Source of the DNA: Candidatus Thioglobus sp. NP1
GTDB taxonomy: Bacteria > Pseudomonadota > Gammaproteobacteria > PS1 > Pseudothioglobaceae
NCBI RefSeq assembly: GCF_003326015.1
Contig: NZ_CP023860.1
Span: 1,054,001 to 1,118,000 of the forward strand
Reading direction: 5' to 3'
DNA length: 64,000 nt
A program made the translations under genes and the position numbers. The notes under the pieces were generated by a model. The model saw only the letters and a list, made by a program, of their open reading frames with translations, was not told the origin of the DNA and ran no database searches. How positions within the stretch are numbered: position 1 is the first letter of the stretch; each line of letters begins with the position of its first letter. Positions 62,555-64,000 of this stretch are shown here, piece after piece.

Positions 62555-63808
62555 ATGTTAACTAATGTAATGCGCTCAATCTGGCCTCTATTTCTAGGTG
62601 TTTTATTCATAAGTCTAGGGAATGGTCTCCAAGGTACACTAAGTAGCTGGAGAGCAGATTATGAAGGCTTCTCAGTAATTACTACTGGACTCGTTATGTC
62701 AGGTTACTTTTTAGGCGCTTTTGCAAGCTCACTGATTTCACCAAGTCAAATCAATAAGACAGGCCAAATTAGAACTTATGCTGCATACGCCTCAATAGCC
62801 TCAACAGCAATTTTGATACAACTTCTTTTTATTGAGCCTCCTGTTTGGTTTGTATCAAGATTTCTTTCAGGCTTTTGCGTTGCAGGAATTATGATTATCG
62901 TTGAGGGCTGGCTAAATTCAATTTCTTCTAATGAAAATAGGGGGCAAATATTCTCAATACATATGATGGTCGTATGGGGTGGCTTAGCAATGGGCCAGGG
63001 TTTGTTTGTAGTTGATGATCCTAAAGGAGTGAGCTTATTCTTACTTGCTTCAATTTTACTTTCAATCTCACTGATACCTATTCTTCTAACTGAAATTAAA
63101 GCCCCTGAGTCTGAGCTTCAAGAGTATTTAGGCTTTAAAGCTCTTTGGAAGGCCTCACCTTCAGGCGTTGCTACAATTGGCATCTCTGGACTTGCTTCTG
63201 CTGGATTTTTTGGAGTTGGAACAATTTATGCCATTAAATCTGGTCTAAGTGTTTCTGAGACTGCATTATTTATGACACTTTTCATTGGTTTTGGTGCTCT
63301 ATCTCAATGGCCATTAGGCTGGCTTTCTGACAGAATTGATCGCAGAAAGGTGATTTTATTATGTTGTTCAATAGTTATAGGTCTTTGTATTATTCTTGCT
63401 TTATTTGATTTTTCTAAGACTACATTCTTAATCTTAAATGGGTTAATTGGAGCAACAACATTACCTCTATATTCCCTTGGAGTAGCTCAAACTAATGATC
63501 GTCTAAAGCTGAGCCAAATGGTAAGTGCTAGTGGCACAATTATCTTTGTTTACAGTGTTTTTGCAGCATTAGGACCATTCACAATGAGTTATTTTCTTGA
63601 ATTATTTGATAGTAATGGGTTTTTATTATATTTAAGTATAGTTCACCTAGTTATTGCACTAACAGTATTTGTAATGATGTTTATTACTGAGGACGTTGTA
63701 GAGTCAGATCAAGCAGACTTCCAAGTTATGGCTCAAACTCCAAGCTTAGTTGCAATGGAGGTAATAGCAGAGGAAGCTCTAGAATCGCAAATAGACTTAG
63801 AAACTTAG
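62555..63808 (+). CDS. MFS transporter (YcaD-like)
   Basis: 417 residues, 12 predicted helices. Conserved family loop GWLSDRIDRRKVIL between helices 8-9 region, and FLSGFCVAGIMIIVEGWLNS; the tail is acidic. YcaD-like members are uncharacterised drug/metabolite carriers. Its stop abuts the end of the minus-strand AA_synth gene. Confidence 0.88.
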   Translation: MLTNVMRSIWPLFLGVLFISLGNGLQGTLSSWRADYEGFSVITTGLVMSGYFLGAFASSLISPSQINKTGQIRTYAAYASIASTAILIQLLFIEPPVWFVSRFLSGFCVAGIMIIVEGWLNSISSNENRGQIFSIHMMVVWGGLAMGQGLFVVDDPKGVSLFLLASILLSISLIPILLTEIKAPESELQEYLGFKALWKASPSGVATIGISGLASAGFFGVGTIYAIKSGLSVSETALFMTLFIGFGALSQWPLGWLSDRIDRRKVILLCCSIVIGLCIILALFDFSKTTFLILNGLIGATTLPLYSLGVAQTNDRLKLSQMVSASGTIIFVYSVFAALGPFTMSYFLELFDSNGFLLYLSIVHLVIALTVFVMMFITEDVVESDQADFQVMAQTPSLVAMEVIAEEALESQIDLET

Positions 63809-64000
63809 TTAAACGCTTGCAGGGTTATCCACATCATGACCTAAATCTTTTAAGTCTTGATATCGATCACCAATTCTATGATGAGGCCTGCCACCAATTG
63901 ATGCGCCTAATGCTACGACTATTTCATCATCTGCTGGTGCATCTGGGACAGAGAGATGAATAGTCAAATAATGGGACCTCCTACCAACATCGTTTTTATC
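63809..64000 (-). CDS. AA_synth (DUF1185)-like protein, C-terminal part (start outside window)
   Basis: The last 63 residues are visible (RRSHYLTIHLSVPDAPADDEIVVAL, then SIGGRPHHRIGDRYQD). They match the C-terminus of amino-acid-synthesis family proteins by the RSH...VPDAP...DEIVVAL...GRPH pattern. Function of the family is not established. Confidence 0.6.
   Translation of the reverse strand, partial: DKNDVGRRSHYLTIHLSVPDAPADDEIVVALGASIGGRPHHRIGDRYQDLKDLGHDVDNPASV

Noticed and set aside
1-64000. CRISPR arrays, insertion sequences, rRNA, prophage genes
   Set aside because: None seen; no regularly spaced repeats and no transposase or phage structural motifs.

Overview
The window is 64 kb of AT-rich (roughly one-third GC by eye), densely packed bacterial chromosome with short intergenic gaps and mostly housekeeping genes. 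The Isc cluster (cysE-iscR-iscSUA-hscBA-fdx), the LpxL-type lipid A acyltransferase, DjlA, RsgA, PntAB and the CreBC-like two-component pair point to a gammaproteobacterium. Low GC, streamlined spacing, an Ehu-type osmolyte importer, photolyase, flavin oxygenases and a SpeD-like protein suit a marine planktonic lineage. The SUP05/Thioglobus group is my best guess, but no marker gene here proves it.

Layout. 1-2200: end of an EamA transporter, then glnK-amtB behind a hairpin-rich leader. 2300-4140: SnoaL-like protein, cupin, glucokinase. 4147-7820: sirohydrochlorin chelatase (-), ferrochelatase, TIGR01777 epimerase, SlyD-like isomerase behind an attenuator-like leader, and a methyltransferase. 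7822-10124 (-): rsgA and an M48 protease. 10304-14985: ilvE, zf-CHCC protein, aroK, TolC-like protein, lpxL-like, cysE. 15065-20269: the Isc Fe-S operon. 20282-23197: apbC (-), metG, tRNA-Ser(GGA). 23348-24016: psiE-like and alpA-like genes directly after the tRNA, possibly an island remnant. 24050-34238 (-): SpeD-like protein, 1-Cys peroxiredoxin and a long same-strand run (bisC-like molybdoenzyme, ehuABCD, a small unknown gene, pntAB). 34336-37703: YeiH, TIGR03643 protein, djlA (-), MORN protein (-), nucleoside phosphorylase (-). 37830-44846: RND pump, DUF2256, small unknown, LLM oxidoreductase, alpha/beta hydrolase, 5'-nucleotidase. 44898-51252: photolyase-related protein (-), methyltransferase, Atm1-type ABC exporter (-), small Cys-rich and membrane proteins, PhyH dioxygenase, and a 48-aa CDGSH-like protein (-). 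51446-58790: LysR regulator, aminotransferase/aldolase pair (-), pta, ETF-QO and etfBA (-). 58926-64000: CreBC-like two-component system (-), a structured divergent region with a 56-aa ORF, an exported peroxiredoxin, GIY-YIG protein, MFS transporter and the end of an AA_synth gene.

Functional themes are Fe-S assembly (Isc, ApbC, Atm1-like, zinc/iron mini-proteins), tetrapyrrole metal insertion (CbiX/SirB, HemH), redox supply and defence (PntAB, two peroxiredoxins, BisC-like reductase, ETF/ETF-QO) and nitrogen/osmolyte uptake (AmtB, Ehu).

The most interesting signals are regulatory. Several genes have an intrinsic-terminator-like hairpin between the likely promoter and the start codon: glnK; the slyD-like gene, with a 9-codon leader ORF whose stop overlaps the stem; the CDGSH-like gene; the 56-aa ORF; and, inside an operon, ehuC. 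Three CTTCA-type 11-bp repeats sit upstream of a TTGACA promoter beside the CreB-like regulator. A 13-bp repeat flanks the shared -10 region of the divergent lysR promoter, and a perfect palindrome covers the etf promoter. The PII protein has Phe in place of the uridylylated Tyr51.
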